NCBI GenBank assembly: GCA_964542915.1
Contig: CAZIVP010000030.1
Coordinates: 1-25,496 of the forward strand
Direction of reading: 5' to 3'
Source: CAZIVP01 sp964542915
GTDB lineage: Bacteria > Calditrichota > Calditrichia > Calditrichales > Calditrichaceae
DNA length: 25,496 nt
The position numbers were made by a program, and so were the translations under genes. The notes below the pieces were generated by a model that was not told where the DNA came from, searched no databases, and saw only the letters and a program-made list of their open reading frames with translations. Every line of letters begins with the position of its first letter. Within the stretch, counting starts at the first letter, position 1. Shown here piece after piece: positions 7,368-15,889 of the stretch.

Positions 7368-8822
7368 TTATTTGATGTCTTTCAAAACTTCCAGCAGATA
7401 ATTCCAGACATTTTCGACGGAACTGATGCGGACCCGTTCGTCCGGGGAATGGGCGCCTTCAATGTCCGGTCCGAACGAAATCATATCCATCCCGTCATAA
7501 TGCTCGCCGATGATGCCGCATTCCAAACCGGCATGAACCGCTTTTACTTCCGGCTCCTCTCCGAACTTGTTATTATAAATCTGCTTGCAGGTGGCCAGCA
7601 ACCTGGAATCGGGATTGGGCGCCCAGGCCGGATACCCCCCGCCCTGGTGCACTTCGAATGCGCCCAGTTCGCCAAGGGCTTTAATTTTGGATGCGATATC
7701 GCGCACCGCCGTGGCCACCGATGAACGCTGGCTCGTCAGCATCTCGATCTGATCGTCTTTACTCTCGATGACAGCCATATTGGTGGACGTTTCCACCAGG
7801 TCTTCAATGGCCTGGCTCATGGCCATCACGCCGTGCGGCATGGCATACAAAACAGACACCAGTTGGTCGCGGAGGGGAGTGGCAAACACGCGATCCACCT
7901 TGTCGTGCGCTTCAGCTGTGACAACCACATCTTTTTCCACGAATTTCAGCTCTTCTTGAAATACAGCAGTGTATTCATCCAGCAGGGATTTAAAACGGTC
8001 GACCTTATCTCCGGGCACATCGATCACTACTTCCGCCTCGCGCGGTATGGCGTTGTGCTTGCTCCCGCCGTTAATATCGCGGATGTGGTAGTGAAATTCA
8101 TCCTTCAGATTATAAAGCACGCGCGCCAACAGCTTAATAGCGTTTCCCAGGCCTTCGTGGATATTCAACCCGCTGTGTCCGCCGCGCAATCCCTGTACTT
8201 TTAACAGAAACGATTTGTGATCATCGTGGACATCGGTCCATTCGATGTTCTTGCGCAGAATGGTATGCTGACCGCCGGCGCAGCCTATGTAAAGGGCGCC
8301 TTCCTCCTCGGAATCGATATTAAGCAGAATGCGGCCGCTCACAAAATCATCCTGTAATTCCTGTGCACCGGTCAAACCGGTTTCCTCATCCACCGTAAAC
8401 AGATATTCCATGGGCGGGTGCTGAATGGAATCGTCTTCCATAACAGCCATGGCCATGGCGAGCGCGATACCGTTATCCGATCCCAGCGTTGTCCCTTCCG
8501 CCGTTACCCAGCCGTCTTGCACTTTCATTTTAATGGCATCTTTCGAGAAATCGTGTTCGGTGTTCTTGTTTTTCTCGCATACCATATCCATGTGTCCCTG
8601 AATGACGGCCGTGGGCCGGTCTTCCATCCCGGATGAAGCGGGCTGCGAAATGATCAGATTCCCCACGTCGTCCTTTTTCCATTTCAGTCCAAGCGACTCG
8701 GCAAAATCGGTAATATGTTTGGCAACGGCTTCTTCGTTGCCCGAACAGCGCGGAATTTGCGCGATATTATAAAAATGTTTCCAGACAAGTTGCGGTTTAA
8801 GGCTCAAAATATCCGTACTCAA
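7368..8822 (-). CDS. pepD: aminoacyl-histidine dipeptidase (peptidase D, M20C)
   Basis: Cytoplasmic two-zinc dipeptidase that hydrolyses Xaa-His and other dipeptides, supplying amino acids. It has 484 residues, the family length. Metal and catalytic residues visible are H77 and D79 (QGHMDMVC), D116 (GSDNG), E146-E147 (VDEETG), D170 (NIDSEE) and H458 (GAHSPDE). All are offset by a constant three from the Vibrio PepD numbering as remembered. The dimerisation ('lid') domain spans about 180-380. The start is TTG, without a nearby ATG, supported by AAAGGAG six bases upstream and by family N-terminal similarity (LVWKHFYNIAQIPRCSGNEE). It is monocistronic, divergent from glgX, and ended by its own terminator. 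Confidence 0.95.
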   Translation of the reverse strand: MSTDILSLKPQLVWKHFYNIAQIPRCSGNEEAVAKHITDFAESLGLKWKKDDVGNLIISQPASSGMEDRPTAVIQGHMDMVCEKNKNTEHDFSKDAIKMKVQDGWVTAEGTTLGSDNGIALAMAMAVMEDDSIQHPPMEYLFTVDEETGLTGAQELQDDFVSGRILLNIDSEEEGALYIGCAGGQHTILRKNIEWTDVHDDHKSFLLKVQGLRGGHSGLNIHEGLGNAIKLLARVLYNLKDEFHYHIRDINGGSKHNAIPREAEVVIDVPGDKVDRFKSLLDEYTAVFQEELKFVEKDVVVTAEAHDKVDRVFATPLRDQLVSVLYAMPHGVMAMSQAIEDLVETSTNMAVIESKDDQIEMLTSQRSSVATAVRDIASKIKALGELGAFEVHQGGGYPAWAPNPDSRLLATCKQIYNNKFGEEPEVKAVHAGLECGIIGEHYDGMDMISFGPDIEGAHSPDERVRISSVENVWNYLLEVLKDIK

Positions 8823-9021
8823 AATGGGCTCCTTTCTAAAGTTTTACACGGAATTCCTTTGCTTCCTTTAAATGGCTCCTATAATTCCATGATTAAAGTC
8901 ATTTTACACTTTTTTCTTTTATCGAATTTGCTTAACATTTAATTTTAAAAATATAAATATAATTCATGCAAACAACAAACTTCAATCAAATACGAGCGTT
9001 TTCGAGAAACGATTAGAGCTT
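8823..9021. promoter_or_regulatory. divergent promoter region between pepD and glgX
   Basis: A 199-base spacer between two divergent genes, so both promoters should lie here. The middle (about 8895-8965) is strongly AT-rich (TTTAATTTTAAAAATATAAA). It contains the TTG-start ribosome binding site of pepD (AAAGGAG on the minus strand, 8829-8835). The plus-strand gene has only a weak site (TTAGAGC). No operator symmetry could be assigned. Confidence 0.45.
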
Positions 9022-11160
9022 ATGGAAAATAAAAACAAAAACAAACAAAATTTACTGGACTATATCGATTCCGATTTTGCCATTGGTCGCGGTTATCCCT
9101 ATCCCTTCGGTCCTACCCTGGTTCGGGACGGGATTAACTTTGCCGTGTTCTGCCCGCATGCCGAATCGCTCTCCATCGTTATATTCGGGGAGTGCGAAAC
9201 CGATATTTTAATGGAATTTCCGCTCGATCCGCGTTATAACCGCACCGGCAATATCTGGCACGCCATCATCTCGGGCATCGACGCCGGCATCCGCTATGGT
9301 TACCGCGTGGTTTGCCCCACCTCGTTCAAGGACAAAAAACAGAAGTGTAACAAAGAAATTATCCTGCTCGATCCTTACGCCAAAGCCACCTGCGGCGGAA
9401 AGGTCTGGGGCGAACCATTGAAAATCGAACGCAACAGCCATGAGCATACCTTTCGCCTGTCTTTGATCATCGACGACAAACGTTTTGACTGGGAACACGA
9501 CCAACCCCTCAATATCCCGCTGAGAGATACTATTATTTATGAACTCCACGTGCGCGGCTTTACGCAACACGATTCGTCCGGCGTCGAACATCGCGGCACC
9601 TTTATCGGGCTTACCGAAAAAATTCCGTATCTCAAAGAATTGGGCATAACGGCCGTGGAGCTCATGCCGGTAACCGATTTTGACGAAACCCATAATAAAC
9701 ACAAAAATCCAAAAACAAAAGAAGCGTTAAAGAACTATTGGGGATACGACCCCATCAGCTTTTTTGCGCCCAAAGCCGCCTACGCCAGTCAAAACGAACA
9801 CGACGCGCACATAAACGAGTTCAAGACAATGGTCAAGGCCTTTCACGAAGCGGGCATCGAGGTAATACTGGATATGGTCTTCAACCACACCGGCGAGGGC
9901 AACCGCCACGGCCCGGTTTATAACTTTAAAGGCCTCAGCAATCCCGTCTATTATTTACTCGATCCCAAAACCGGCGACTACCTGAACTATACCGGCTGCG
10001 GCAACACCCTTAACTGCAACCATCCTATCGTGCGTGAAATATTACTGCACAGCCTGCGCTACTGGGTTACCGAAATGCATGTGGACGGTTTCCGTTTCGA
10101 TCTGGCTTCGATACTGGGTCGCGGACGGGACGGTTCAGTGCTTCCCAACCCGCCGATAATCGAGCGTATCGCCGAAGATCCTATTCTGGCCAATACCAAA
10201 TTGATCGCCGAGGCCTGGGACGCGTCGGGTCTATATCAAGTGGGCGATTTCCCTTACGCCTGCCGCTGGATGGAGTGGAACGGCAAATTCCGCGACGAAG
10301 TGCGTATGTTCATGCGCGGCGATAACGGCATGGCATCCAAACTGGCCACGCGTCTGGCAGGCAGTTCCGATCTCTACCAGGACGACGGACGCGAACCGTT
10401 CCACAGCGTCAATTTTGTAACCTGTCATGACGGGTTCACACTGCACGATCTTGTCTCTTACAATCAGAAACATAACGAGGTCAACGGCGAGCACAACCGC
10501 GACGGCAGCAACTTTAACGCGAGCTGGAATTGCGGCGCCGAGGGCGATACGGATGACAAGGCCGTTTTAAGCCTTCGCCGGCGTCAACAGAAAAATTTTG
10601 CCGTCCTCTTGCTCCTTTCGCAGGGTGTACCGATGATTCTTGCCGGCGATGAATTCGGTCGGACGCAACGGGGCAATAACAATGCGTACTGCCAGGATAA
10701 CGAAATCAGTTGGATCGACTGGAATCTCACAAAACACAACAGCGATTTGCTGCGCTTCTTTAAAGGGCTCATCCAATTGCGCAAACAGCATCCCAATTTA
10801 AGGCGCGAAAAGTTTGAAGTTTCCACCATCAACGGTATGCCGGAAATGAGCTGGCACGGCAAAAAGATCAATAACGCCGACTGGAGCAAAACGTCGAAAG
10901 CGCTGGGTCTCCTTTACGCCGCCACTGACGACGATCCTGTTTATATTTATATGATCTTCAATGCCCATGAGGAGGGCGATGTATTCGAGCTGCCCAGCCT
11001 GCCCGCGCCGTACGCCTGGAGCCGCGTCATCGATACCATTCTGGAATCGCCGCAGGATATCAGCGAAGCGGGCTCCGAACCCATGCTTAAAAACCAGGCG
11101 CAATACAAGGTGGGACCTTATGCTTCCGTCGTACTCATGTCACAAACCAATGGATCGTAA
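9022..11160 (+). CDS. glgX: glycogen debranching enzyme (GH13, GlgX/isoamylase type)
   Basis: Hydrolyses alpha-1,6 branch points of glycogen or limit dextrin in the cytoplasm; 712 residues. An N-terminal CBM48-like domain (about 15-150) includes GINFAVFCPHAESLS. The (beta/alpha)8 domain carries the GH13 motifs: DMVFNHTGEG, then VDGFRFDLAS with nucleophile D360, IAEAWDASG with acid/base E397, and NFVTCHDG with D470. A C-terminal beta domain follows. The TYELHVRGFT-like segment (IIYELHVRGFT) is typical of isoamylase/GlgX. The stop codon overlaps the start of the next gene (TAATG), showing a translationally coupled operon. No glgA, glgB or glgC is nearby. Confidence 0.94.
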   Translation: MENKNKNKQNLLDYIDSDFAIGRGYPYPFGPTLVRDGINFAVFCPHAESLSIVIFGECETDILMEFPLDPRYNRTGNIWHAIISGIDAGIRYGYRVVCPTSFKDKKQKCNKEIILLDPYAKATCGGKVWGEPLKIERNSHEHTFRLSLIIDDKRFDWEHDQPLNIPLRDTIIYELHVRGFTQHDSSGVEHRGTFIGLTEKIPYLKELGITAVELMPVTDFDETHNKHKNPKTKEALKNYWGYDPISFFAPKAAYASQNEHDAHINEFKTMVKAFHEAGIEVILDMVFNHTGEGNRHGPVYNFKGLSNPVYYLLDPKTGDYLNYTGCGNTLNCNHPIVREILLHSLRYWVTEMHVDGFRFDLASILGRGRDGSVLPNPPIIERIAEDPILANTKLIAEAWDASGLYQVGDFPYACRWMEWNGKFRDEVRMFMRGDNGMASKLATRLAGSSDLYQDDGREPFHSVNFVTCHDGFTLHDLVSYNQKHNEVNGEHNRDGSNFNASWNCGAEGDTDDKAVLSLRRRQQKNFAVLLLLSQGVPMILAGDEFGRTQRGNNNAYCQDNEISWIDWNLTKHNSDLLRFFKGLIQLRKQHPNLRREKFEVSTINGMPEMSWHGKKINNADWSKTSKALGLLYAATDDDPVYIYMIFNAHEEGDVFELPSLPAPYAWSRVIDTILESPQDISEAGSEPMLKNQAQYKVGPYASVVLMSQTNGS

Positions 11161-12155
11161 TGCAGTTCCGAACCGAAGTTAAACCGCCGCCATGCCCCTT
11201 TTCTTTGGAGCACGCAAGCCCGCTCTTTTCCATCGGATCCTGTTTCTCCGAACATATCGCTGAACGCTTAAAATCGTATCGCTTTCAGGTACTGGAGAAT
11301 CCCTTCGGTGTGCTCTACAATCCGCACTCCATTATGCGGGTTTTGCAACAGGTGCAAAAGCAACAACGATTCGGGAAAAGCGATCTGGTGTTCCACGACG
11401 GCGAATGGCATAGCTTCGACCATCACAGTGCCTTTTCCAGCCACGACGCCGATGCCGTCCTGAACGCTGTGAACAACCGTATCGGCGAGACTCACCGGTG
11501 GCTGTGCAAAACGAACGTTTGCCTGATCACCTACGGGACCGCTTACGTTTACTTCCATAAGGAACGCGGACAGGTGGTAGCCAACTGTCATAAAATCCCG
11601 CAGGAGGCGTTCGAGCGCAGCCGGCTCACTCCGGCCGAAGTCAGGGAGGTTCTGCAACAAACGCTTGATATACTCAAGCGATTCAATCCGGACATGAAGA
11701 CGATCGTTACGGTAAGCCCGATTCGCCATCTCAAAGACGGCGCCGTTGGCAACCAGCGCAGCAAAGCGGCATTAATCCTCGGTATTGCCGAAACCGTCGC
11801 TTCGCGCGACGACGTTTACTATTTCCCGTCCTATGAAATCATGATGGACGATCTTCGGGATTACCGATTTTATGACACCAGCTTAAATCATCCCAGCGCC
11901 ATGGCCGTGGATTATATATGGAAAACGTTTACGGAAACCTGTCTCAGCGAAGCGGCGACGGAAGCCGTGCGAGAGATCGAAAAACTCAACAACGCACGCA
12001 GCCATCAGGTGCGCAATCCGCAATCGCCCGCACACCAGACCTTTTTGAAGCAAACCCTGGCCTATCTGGATTATTTATCCGACAAATATCGTTACGTCGA
12101 TTTTCGAAACGATTACCAATACTTCAAACAAGGGTTACAAGGAGACGAAACATGA
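11160..12155 (+). CDS. GSCFA domain protein
   Basis: 331 residues, a member of the GSCFA family (PF08885), probably an SGNH/GDSL-like hydrolase; substrate unknown. The name-giving motif appears as FSIGSCFSEHIAERL (24-38), with S27 in the place expected for a nucleophile. A YDTSLNHPS segment (238-246, D239 and H244) fits the C-terminal Asp/His block. The DMKTIVTVSPIRHLKDG motif (about 178-194) is also characteristic. No signal peptide, so probably cytoplasmic. It overlaps the stop of glgX by one base and its own stop overlaps the next ATG (ATGA), giving a tight three-gene operon. The pairing with glycogen debranching suggests a sugar ester or acyl substrate, as inference only. Confidence 0.88.
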   Translation: MQFRTEVKPPPCPFSLEHASPLFSIGSCFSEHIAERLKSYRFQVLENPFGVLYNPHSIMRVLQQVQKQQRFGKSDLVFHDGEWHSFDHHSAFSSHDADAVLNAVNNRIGETHRWLCKTNVCLITYGTAYVYFHKERGQVVANCHKIPQEAFERSRLTPAEVREVLQQTLDILKRFNPDMKTIVTVSPIRHLKDGAVGNQRSKAALILGIAETVASRDDVYYFPSYEIMMDDLRDYRFYDTSLNHPSAMAVDYIWKTFTETCLSEAATEAVREIEKLNNARSHQVRNPQSPAHQTFLKQTLAYLDYLSDKYRYVDFRNDYQYFKQGLQGDET

Positions 12156-12511
12156 TCACGAAAAAGCAACGATGGTTTGCGGGCATCGTAATCTTAATGT
12201 TCGCGGCTCTGTTTGCAGGTTGCTCGGGAGATCAAACCGCGGATAGTAAAGCAGGAAAATCCGGGACGCCGGCAAAGGAAGTGCGCCTGACCGTAAAAGG
12301 CATGACCTGCGGCGGCTGTGAACAAATGATCGAAAAAGAAGTGGGTAAGCTCGCAGGCGTAAACACGGTAAAGGCGTCCTTCCGGGACAGTAGCACCGTT
12401 GTAAAATTGCAAGATGATTCCAAAACCCTCGATGCGGTTGTGCAGGCCATTCATAAAAAAGGCTACAGCGTAGCGGCCATTAATGAAGATGCAACGCCAA
12501 ACAAACAATGA
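12152..12511 (+). CDS. lipoprotein with heavy-metal-associated (HMA) domain
   Basis: 119 residues. A lipoprotein signal peptide (KKQRWFAGIVILMFAALF, then AG-C24) is followed by a short polar linker and one HMA ferredoxin-like domain (about 43-112) with the metal-binding loop GMTCGGC (C53, C56). The domain binds soft metals such as Cu(I), Zn or Hg and hands them between partners. Here it is anchored to the membrane on the outer side, unlike usual cytoplasmic CopZ or ATPase-linked copies. ATG 12152 is fixed by an AAGGAG site at 12139-12144, by the lipobox and by the ATGA overlap with the GSCFA gene. No metal ATPase is nearby, and the link with glgX is unexplained. Confidence 0.88.
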   Translation: MITKKQRWFAGIVILMFAALFAGCSGDQTADSKAGKSGTPAKEVRLTVKGMTCGGCEQMIEKEVGKLAGVNTVKASFRDSSTVVKLQDDSKTLDAVVQAIHKKGYSVAAINEDATPNKQ

Positions 12512-12523
12512 CGAACGGCCTGC

Positions 12524-12555
12524 AAACAAGACCATACGGTAACCGGTTTGTTTTT
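12524..12555 (+). terminator. possible terminator after the glgX operon
   Basis: AAACAAG(A)CC pairs with GGTTTGTTT, about nine pairs with one bulged A, around an 11-base loop. Five T close the structure, partly within the stem. It begins 12 bases after the lipoprotein stop. Weaker than the other terminators in the window. Confidence 0.45.
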
Positions 12556-12744
12556 AAAAAACACCACATCAACAACTTGGACGCTGCCGGCCGGAGATTT
12601 TTTGTAACATAGCGCACAAATCGCCCTCCATATAAATCCAGCGGAATAATTTCATACAACTTTGCGTCAAAAGCCCACTTTCAGGCAGGTACATGCACCT
12701 ATTTTAATGATCGACCGTGTTCCGGTTTTAGAGCCGGTTCACTT

Positions 12745-12793
12745 TTGACAGATTAATAAACTATCAAACATCCATTAACAGGGAGAGAAAAAA
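12745..12793 (+). promoter_or_regulatory. possible lemA promoter and ribosome binding site
   Basis: A perfect TTGACA at 12745-12750 lies 43 bases before the lemA start in a 280-base spacer, but no good TATAAT follows at 17 bases. AGGGAGAG at 12780-12787 is a good ribosome binding site. The rest of the spacer (12556-12744) holds a CCGG-TTTTAGAG-CCGG inverted repeat at 12722-12737 and nothing else recognised. Confidence 0.35.
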
Positions 12794-13360
12794 ATGGAAT
12801 TGATTATTATCCTGGCCGTTCTGGTCGTTTTGGCGGTTATCCTCGTTTTGATCTACAATGGCATGGTACGCAAGCGCAACCAGGTGGACAACGCGTTTGC
12901 CGGCATTGATGCCATTCTTAAAAAACGCTACGATCTGATTCCCAATCTTGTATCCACGGTTAAAAATTATATGACCCACGAACGGGAGACCTTAAACGAA
13001 ATCACGGAACTACGCTCGAAAGCACAGGACGGCAATTTATCGCAGGATGAGCAGGTGGATGTAAACAACAAGCTATCGCAGGCCATGGGTAAACTGATGG
13101 TTGCGGTGGAAGCCTATCCCGACCTGAAAGCCAATGAAAACTTTATGCATCTGCAACGGTCGCTCAACGAGGTCGAGTCGCAATTGTCGGCGGCGCGCCG
13201 GGCGTTCAACGCCTCGGTTACGGCTTACAACAATTCGATCCAGACCTTCCCGAATGTCGTTTTTGCCGGTATGTTCAATTTTAAAGCGCGCCGCGTGTTT
13301 GAAGCCACGGCTCAGGAACGGGAAAACGTAAATGTGGGCAACTTATTCGATAATCAATAA
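12794..13360 (+). CDS. lemA: LemA family protein
   Basis: 188 residues with one N-terminal membrane helix (about 3-22, IIILAVLVVLAVILVLIYNG) followed by a long helical-bundle domain outside or inside the membrane. The family signature is clear: RNQVDNAFAGIDAILKKRYD, LIPNLVSTVK, the AYPDLKANENF motif and NVVFAGMFNF near the end. The function of LemA proteins is not settled; they are commonly linked to membrane remodelling or envelope stress and often accompany DUF3137 or TPM-domain genes. Here two DUF3137 genes follow directly, the first start overlapping the lemA stop (TAATG) or lying 14 bases after it, so the three form one operon. Confidence 0.93.
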   Translation: MELIIILAVLVVLAVILVLIYNGMVRKRNQVDNAFAGIDAILKKRYDLIPNLVSTVKNYMTHERETLNEITELRSKAQDGNLSQDEQVDVNNKLSQAMGKLMVAVEAYPDLKANENFMHLQRSLNEVESQLSAARRAFNASVTAYNNSIQTFPNVVFAGMFNFKARRVFEATAQERENVNVGNLFDNQ

Positions 13361-13374
13361 TGCAGGGACGCGCC

Positions 13375-14454
13375 ATGGAAAAACTAAATGCACTAAAGGG
13401 ATTTTACGATGAACAGCTTTTACCCGTTCTCGAAAAACTGGAGCCGCGGCGCAAGCAGGTTCATCGAAAACGATTACTGGTTAAATGGTTGTTTCGACTG
13501 ATATGGGTCGGCTTTTTCGCTGCCATCATCTTTCTCGATACAGGCCTGGGATTCCAGGGCTTCTGGGTTGCGGTGATTGTGCTACTCATCGCTCAGTTTG
13601 TGGCCAATCATATGGTCTATCCCAAAGATTTTTACGAACAATACAAAAAAGAAGTGGTGGAACCGATCATCAAATTTATCGACCCCGGTCTCCGCTACAG
13701 CCATCAAAACGCCATTCTCGAAGAGGATTTCAACAAAAGCCGCATCTTTAATCTAACGCCACGCTGGTATGACGGCGACGATTTGATCATCGGGCAGAAA
13801 GAAAAAACGAAGTTCTACTTTTCGGAAGCGGTTTCCTATAAATTTAAAAAGCGCTACTTCTTCTATGTTTTTGTTGCGGGTCTGATCTTTCCTCTGTTCG
13901 GATGGCTCATCGGATACAGCCTGTATCGCGCGGCGAAAAAGGGAAGCCATGCGCCTATGCGGGTTTTGCTTGGCATACCGTTTTTAAAATCCCTGTTCCT
14001 GAAACACCATTTCAAAGGACTCTTTTTCTTTGCGGATTTTAATAAACACTTCAAAGGCTATACGATCGCCTTTCCACAGGGCGAAACGTTTTTTGCGCCG
14101 GACGGAACCGAACGCATTCGCCTTGAAGACCCGCAATTTGAAAAACAGTTTGATGTATACGGCAGCGACCAGATCGAAGCCCGTTATATTCTGACAACCA
14201 GCCTGATGGAGCGTATCAGCAATTTCTATAACCAGGCCGCCCGCGATACGGATGATAAACGCGATGTGTACATATCGTTTGTGGATGAGCGCATGTACAT
14301 CGCCATTCCGTTTAAACGTGATTTGTTCGAACCGGACTTGTCGGAAACATTTATTCGCTTCGAGCCGGTGCAGGAATATTTTGAAGATATCGATCTGGCA
14401 TACGGTGTTGTGGAGGACATGCATCTCAATACCCGGATTTGGAGCAAAGAATAA
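13375..14454 (+). CDS. DUF3137 membrane protein, copy A
   Basis: 359 residues from ATG 13375 (preceded by AGGGA); an in-frame ATG at 13360 overlapping the lemA stop is the alternative, adding five residues. FYDEQLLPVLEKLEPRRKQV opens the protein; two membrane helices follow (roughly 35-78). The cytosolic-type domain has NKSRIFN, GLFFFADFNKHFKGYTI, LEDPQFEKQFDVYGSD and IEARYILTTSLMERIS, ending LNTRIWSKE. Near 160-200 it carries an extra hydrophobic stretch (YFFYVFVAGLIFPLFGWLIG and following) absent from copy B. Function unknown; the DUF3137 name comes from the conserved C-terminal part and the LemA neighbour. Copy B follows 16 bases later. Confidence 0.82.
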   Translation: MEKLNALKGFYDEQLLPVLEKLEPRRKQVHRKRLLVKWLFRLIWVGFFAAIIFLDTGLGFQGFWVAVIVLLIAQFVANHMVYPKDFYEQYKKEVVEPIIKFIDPGLRYSHQNAILEEDFNKSRIFNLTPRWYDGDDLIIGQKEKTKFYFSEAVSYKFKKRYFFYVFVAGLIFPLFGWLIGYSLYRAAKKGSHAPMRVLLGIPFLKSLFLKHHFKGLFFFADFNKHFKGYTIAFPQGETFFAPDGTERIRLEDPQFEKQFDVYGSDQIEARYILTTSLMERISNFYNQAARDTDDKRDVYISFVDERMYIAIPFKRDLFEPDLSETFIRFEPVQEYFEDIDLAYGVVEDMHLNTRIWSKE

Positions 14455-14470
14455 ACAAACGGAGAGCATC

Positions 14471-15616
14471 ATGAGCGAGCAAACCAGGGAAACGTTTCAG
14501 TCCTTTTACGAACAACAACTGAAGCCCAAGCTGGAAACGCTGGACGGCCAACGGGCGACCCTGTGGAGTAAAATCAAACGCTATCGCCTGCTCGGCGCCG
14601 TTTTTGGGCTGATCGCCGGTCTGCTGATCGGATTTGTTGTTCATATGTCCGCCGGCGAACAGGCATTCTATCTGATCGCGTCGATTTTCGGAGTCGTCGG
14701 GGGCGTCCTTCTTGGCGAATACCGGACCCGCGACGAACGCCGCGCCTTCGTTCAGCGCTATAAAAAAGAGATCATTGAGCCGATTATCCATCGTTTTAAT
14801 CCCGACTTTGTATATGAGCCCCGAAAGTACATCTCAAGGGACGAATTCCAATACAGCCGGTTATTTCAGGAACGGATCAGCCGTTATTCCGGTGACGATC
14901 TGATACGCGGCGAGCATGGAAAAACAGCGTTTAAGTGTTCGGAAGTGAAAGCGAAGAAGAAGGTGAAAAAACGCGACTCGGACGGAAAAAGCAAGACCGA
15001 ACACCGCACGTTTTTCCACGGTCTCTTTTTTATTGCCGATTTTAATAAACACTTCGACGGTTTTACGATATTACGCCCCGAGCGCGGTAAAGAGGGTTTG
15101 CCGTCATTGAATTTTTCCGGCGACGGCAAAAAAAACGTCAGCGAACTGATGGGATTTTTCAGCCGCATCTCGGTAGGATCATGGAGTCCCTCCAAAGCGG
15201 ACGTTGGCGCCGAGGTCGAAGCGGTCAAGCTGGAAGACCCCGTTTTCGAAAAACATTTTCAGGTGTACGGCACCGACCCGATTGAGGCGCGCTATATTCT
15301 TACCAGCAGTTTGATGGAACGCATCAGCGGTTTCCGCGAAAAATCGGGCGGTAACGACGATATTTACGAAGCCATGGTCAGCGGCAAGATGGATCAGGAT
15401 ACGCTTGCCAATTTCAAGCATCCGTTGATATTTGTTTCCTTCCGTGATTCCAAGATGTATCTGGCCAAGCCGTTCAGTCGTGAGCTGTTCGAACCCAAAT
15501 TGTCAAAAACGCTGATCGATCCCTCGCTGGTGGAAGAGTATTACGAAGATTTTAAACTGGTGTTGGATATTATCGACGATTTCAATCTCAATACGCGTAT
15601 CTGGACCAAAGAGTAG
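14471..15616 (+). CDS. DUF3137 membrane protein, copy B
   Basis: 381 residues; paralogue of copy A. It starts with FQSFYEQQLKPKLETLDGQR, then two membrane helices (about 40-80, including LLGAVFGLIAGLLIGFVV). YSGDDLIRGEHGKTAFKCSE and GLFFIADFNKHFDGFTI match copy A, as do LEDPVFEKHFQVYGTD, IEARYILTSSLMERIS and the final LNTRIWTKE. Where copy A has a third hydrophobic segment, copy B has a charged linker (KAKKKVKKRDSDGKSKTEH). It also carries a longer insert around 215-250 and an acidic segment near 295-310. ATG 14471 is preceded by GGAGAG (14461-14466). The three-gene operon lemA-A-B ends here, with no clear T-tract terminator after it. Confidence 0.85.
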   Translation: MSEQTRETFQSFYEQQLKPKLETLDGQRATLWSKIKRYRLLGAVFGLIAGLLIGFVVHMSAGEQAFYLIASIFGVVGGVLLGEYRTRDERRAFVQRYKKEIIEPIIHRFNPDFVYEPRKYISRDEFQYSRLFQERISRYSGDDLIRGEHGKTAFKCSEVKAKKKVKKRDSDGKSKTEHRTFFHGLFFIADFNKHFDGFTILRPERGKEGLPSLNFSGDGKKNVSELMGFFSRISVGSWSPSKADVGAEVEAVKLEDPVFEKHFQVYGTDPIEARYILTSSLMERISGFREKSGGNDDIYEAMVSGKMDQDTLANFKHPLIFVSFRDSKMYLAKPFSRELFEPKLSKTLIDPSLVEEYYEDFKLVLDIIDDFNLNTRIWTKE

Positions 15617-15889
15617 TCCTCACGCCCTTCGCGGCGCTATAAAAAATTAGCCACGAAGGGCGCGAAAGACGCAAAGATAATTATGCAACATTTTTCCTTC
15701 TGAGGTTTTTCGGGACATCTTCTGCGTTTATTTACCACCAAAAAGCGCCTGAACACACGAAGTTCACGAAGTCCTTGAATGATTGTTTATTTTCCCTCTG
15801 TGCTTCTCGGCGTTCTCTGTGGTTCAGCCAATCCCCCCAGTTGCCACCAAGGCAGGTCCTCAAGCCCGTTTTTTTTCAGGCAGGGCGCC
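15617..15889. repeat. repeat-filled spacer after the DUF3137 operon
   Basis: No gene. A 9-bp perfect inverted repeat (CGCCCTTCG 15623-15631 with CGAAGGGCG 15654-15662) opens the spacer. CCACGAAGGGCGCGAAAGAC (15651-15670), ACACGAAGTTCACGAAGTCC (15755-15774) and the CTCTGTG...CTCGGCG...GGTTC tract (15795-15825) belong to the same 9-base-periodic dispersed repeat seen near 7223 and in 23808-24362. A TTTTTCGGGAC piece lies near 15705. Confidence 0.65.

Noticed and set aside
7449..8204. Plus-strand open frames opposite pepD
   Set aside because: pepD on the minus strand has all metal ligands; the opposite frames show no family features.
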